From: UBA4246 sp045113695
GTDB lineage: Bacteria; Bacillota; Clostridia; Christensenellales; Aristaeellaceae
Direction: 5' to 3'
Length of the DNA stretch: 24,839 nt
NCBI GenBank assembly: GCA_045113695.1
Contig: JBGUJG010000080.1
Coordinates: forward strand, 1 to 24,839
This document shows, in pieces, positions 23,601 to 24,839 of the stretch. The position numbers were made by a program, and so were the translations under genes. The notes below the pieces were generated by a model. It saw only the letters and a list, made by a program, of their open reading frames with translations, searched no databases and was not told where the DNA came from. How positions within the stretch are numbered: the stretch's first letter is position 1; the number at the start of each line of letters is the position of its first letter.

Positions 23601-24700
23601 TCTCCGTCCCGAACGCCACCGAATCGCCGAAACTGAGCGAGCTGATGGAAACCGGAAAGCTCTCCTATATCGTCTACACCGGCGCGATCAAGGATACCAC
23701 GGTCGGCGACTACACCCTCCTGCACCGCCGGGCCATGCAGCTGGGCATTCCCTGCCTGACCTCCCTGGACACCGCCGGCGCCCTAGCCGGCATCATGGAA
23801 AGCCGCTTCAACGGGGAAAACACCGAGCTGGTGGACATCAACGACATGCGGCCGTGGCGGCAGCGCATTCAGTTCGCCAAGATGCACTCCTGCGGGAACG
23901 ACTACATCTTCGTGGAGAATTTTGACGAAAAAATCACCTGCCCCGAATCCCTGTGCGTGAGCCTCTGCGCCCCGCACTTCGGCATCGGCGGGGACGGCAT
24001 CGTCCTGATCGAAAAGTCCCTGAAAGCGGACGCGAAAATGCGTTCCTTCAACCGGGACGGCAGCGAAGGGCAGATTGCCGGCAACAACCTGCGGTGCGTC
24101 GCCAAGTATCTCTATGACAAGGGATATGTCCGCAGCGAGTTCATGACCATTGAAACAGCCAGCGGCCTGCACCGCCTGCGCCTGTACCTGCGGGACGGCA
24201 AGGTCAGTTCCGTCACGGCGGACATGGGGAGAGCCGTTCTCACGCCCGTTCAGATCCCCGTCGCCCTGGACGGCGATGCCGTGCTGAACCGGCCGTACAC
24301 GGTGGATGGAACAGAATACCGAATCTCCTGCGTTTCCGTCGGCAACCCGCACTGCGCCGTCTTCCTGGATGGGATCGACGGGCTGGATCTGGCCGCCATC
24401 GGCCCGAAGTTTGAGCACGCCGATATCTTCCCGGACCGGGTCAACACGGAGTTCATCCGGGTCGTCAGCCCGACCTGTTTGCGCCTGCGCGTCTGGGAGC
24501 GCGGCAACGGAGAGACCCTGGCCTGCGGCACGGGCGCCTGCGCCGCCGTCATCGCGGCGGCCGAAAACGGCCTGGTCGAAAAGGGAACCGACGTCACGGT
24601 CAAGCTCCTGGGAGGCGACCTGATCGTCAACTACACCGACGCCCGCGTGACCCTCACCGGCAGCGCGGTGATGGTGTACGAAGGAGTCTTCGAGTACTGA
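20666..24700 (+). CDS. carB: fusion of carbamoyl-phosphate synthase large subunit (CarB) and diaminopimelate epimerase (DapF)
   Basis: One uninterrupted 1344-residue frame. Residues 1 to about 1066 are a full CarB: the first synthetase half (GSGPIVIGQ at 14-22), an oligomerisation region, the second half (GSGPIRIGQ from 550) and the C-terminal MGS-like allosteric domain (YATSGTA, about 934-1066). From about 1068 a full-length DapF follows with almost no linker: FAKMHSCGNDYIF, GIGGDGIVLIE, SFNRDGSEG, VSVGNPHCAVFL, NTEFIRV, WERGNGETLACGTGACA. The second catalytic cysteine is Cys1287. The first, normally in CGNG, is Ala1138 (sequence QIAGNNLRC), so epimerase activity is doubtful or differently organised. 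The ATG at 20666 follows GGAGGGG inside the carA end. Length is about 1073 residues for CarB and 275 for DapF in the separate enzymes. Confidence 0.95.
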   Translation: MPRDNAIRKVMVIGSGPIVIGQAAEFDYAGAQACRVLRQEGINTVLVNSNPATIMTDQHLADEIYLEPLNAETVRRIIAKERPDGLLAGLGGQTGLTLAMQLSKDGTLRKYGVRLLGSPIEAIEKAEDREQFRDTMKAIGQPCVPSEIAEDLETALEAAGRIGYPVIVRPAYTLGGTGGGIADDENQLRVIAGAGLDLSPIHQILVEKCISGWKEIEFETMRDAIGNAIAICSMENVDPVGVHTGDSIVAAPALTLSDKEYQMLRSAALKMVEAIGIVGGCNCQFALNPDSFEYAVIEVNPRVSRSSALASKATGYPIAKITTRLALGYTLDEIQNDITGKTCACFEPTIDYVVVKFPKWPFDKFFGSSRRLGTQMKATGEVMAIGQSFEEALMKAVRGCEIGLNTLNAKPLTDEDVLTRLARQDDRRIFTVFEALKAGVSVDTIFDITKIDRWFLYKIRNLVHFEEKIRREGLSDEDYEKGKRLGYPDDALTALSGRKDLPGHPMSYKMVDTCGAEFSAVTPYFYSCMDSACEARTHERSGKPVVMVLGSGPIRIGQGIEFDYSSVHSVWTLREMGYDVVIVNNNPETVSTDYDTADRLYFEPLYPEDVMNIIRVEQPIGVVVAFGGQTAIKLTQFLDKHGIRILGTSAESIDIAEDRARFDALLERFHIRRPRGMGVRTLQEAVDAAEQLGYPVLLRPSYVIGGQNMTISRNREQTVAYMEKILAGGIENPVLVDQYLPGIELEVDVISDGQDVLIPGIMEHIERAGVHSGDSIAVYPPYNLNDIFLKKICDCSEQLALALGTKGLVNIQYLIYGSELYVIEVNPRASRTVPYISKVTKVPMVDLASRVMLGEKLADLGYGTGLYRTPPYIAVKVPVFSFEKLNDANSILGPEMKSTGEVLGIGKTMSEALFKGLTAAGFHLPRRYGKEKPGVLLSVAENDYEEILTLAKRFDDIGLTIYATSGTAMTIARMGIDVISVPNATESPKLSELMETGKLSYIVYTGAIKDTTVGDYTLLHRRAMQLGIPCLTSLDTAGALAGIMESRFNGENTELVDINDMRPWRQRIQFAKMHSCGNDYIFVENFDEKITCPESLCVSLCAPHFGIGGDGIVLIEKSLKADAKMRSFNRDGSEGQIAGNNLRCVAKYLYDKGYVRSEFMTIETASGLHRLRLYLRDGKVSSVTADMGRAVLTPVQIPVALDGDAVLNRPYTVDGTEYRISCVSVGNPHCAVFLDGIDGLDLAAIGPKFEHADIFPDRVNTEFIRVVSPTCLRLRVWERGNGETLACGTGACAAVIAAAENGLVEKGTDVTVKLLGGDLIVNYTDARVTLTGSAVMVYEGVFEY

Positions 24701-24721
24701 TCCCTGACTGAAAAAGCGATG

Positions 24722-24839
24722 GGGCTGTTGTACAGCCCTCGACAGGGGGACACAGCCAGGGCCTGCCGGCCCGTTCTTCGGTGAAAATTGTCCACAGGAC
24801 AATTTTCCGGGCCCTCAGAACCCCCTTTCGGGAACCCCC
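24722..24839. repeat. palindromic region after the carB-dapF gene
   Basis: The 139 bases to the window end hold no gene. They contain GGGCTGT-TGT-ACAGCCC (24722-24738) and a perfect 11-bp stem GAAAATTGTCC-ACA-GGACAATTTTC (24783-24807). Flanking GGCCCG (24768-24773) pairs with CGGGCC (24808-24813), and G-runs at 24745-24749 can pair with C-runs near 24821. No T-run follows any stem within the window. It could be part of a larger repeat element cut by the window edge, or a transcript-end structure. Confidence 0.55.

Overview
The window reads as chromosome from a GC-rich member of the Bacillota, most likely a gut- or rumen-type Clostridia; this is inferred from gene content and was not tested by any search. 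Reasons: strong AGGAGG-type ribosome binding sites, consensus sigma-A promoters, an elongator tRNA-Met with a Bacillus-like anticodon arm, a MutS2-like protein, and a sugar importer of the LplB/YtcP type with an AraC regulator. No coding sequence is cut by the window edges. No phage, insertion sequence, transposase or CRISPR array was seen.

Layout. (1) 170-441: tandem initiator and elongator tRNA-Met genes with a near-consensus promoter and a probable terminator. (2) 516-3559: an unrecognised 162-residue protein, a tandem-ACT amino-acid-binding protein, a minus-strand DAHP synthase (entry to aromatic amino acids), and a divergent P-loop kinase of the uridine/pantothenate-kinase type. (3) 3566-7786: a CE2-type acetyl esterase, an AEC-family transporter, and a MutS2-like ATPase without an Smr domain. 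The last is preceded by its own promoter and a long rod-shaped RNA ending in an intrinsic terminator. (4) 8188-14390: a carbohydrate locus with a GH27 alpha-galactosidase-like enzyme, two sugar permeases, a solute-binding protein and an AraC regulator. No ABC ATPase is present here, so the importer probably uses a shared one encoded elsewhere. (5) 14507-24700: an arginine/carbamoyl-phosphate cluster, argG, amino-acid ABC importer (binding protein, permease, ATPase), argF, carA and carB, headed by two ARG-box-like operators and a perfect-consensus promoter.

The strongest unusual feature is the last gene, where a complete carbamoyl-phosphate synthase large subunit is fused in frame, with almost no linker, to a complete diaminopimelate epimerase (DapF). 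The DapF half keeps the second catalytic cysteine (Cys1287), but the first (in the usual CGNG motif) is Ala1138. Other points to check are two heptanucleotide-repeat regions, each between a permease gene and a binding-protein gene of an ABC importer; one lies inside a 189-bp segment bounded by perfect 12-bp inverted repeats. There are also two further palindromic intergenic elements, the structured leader or small RNA before the MutS2-like gene, and two solute-binding proteins that lack the lipobox cysteine expected in a Gram-positive.

How the genes fit together: the carbohydrate block would import short glycosides and hydrolyse or deacetylate them inside the cell. The arginine block could turn imported or home-made ornithine into argininosuccinate, with CarAB supplying carbamoyl phosphate next to argF. 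No argH or argBCDJ is present in this window.
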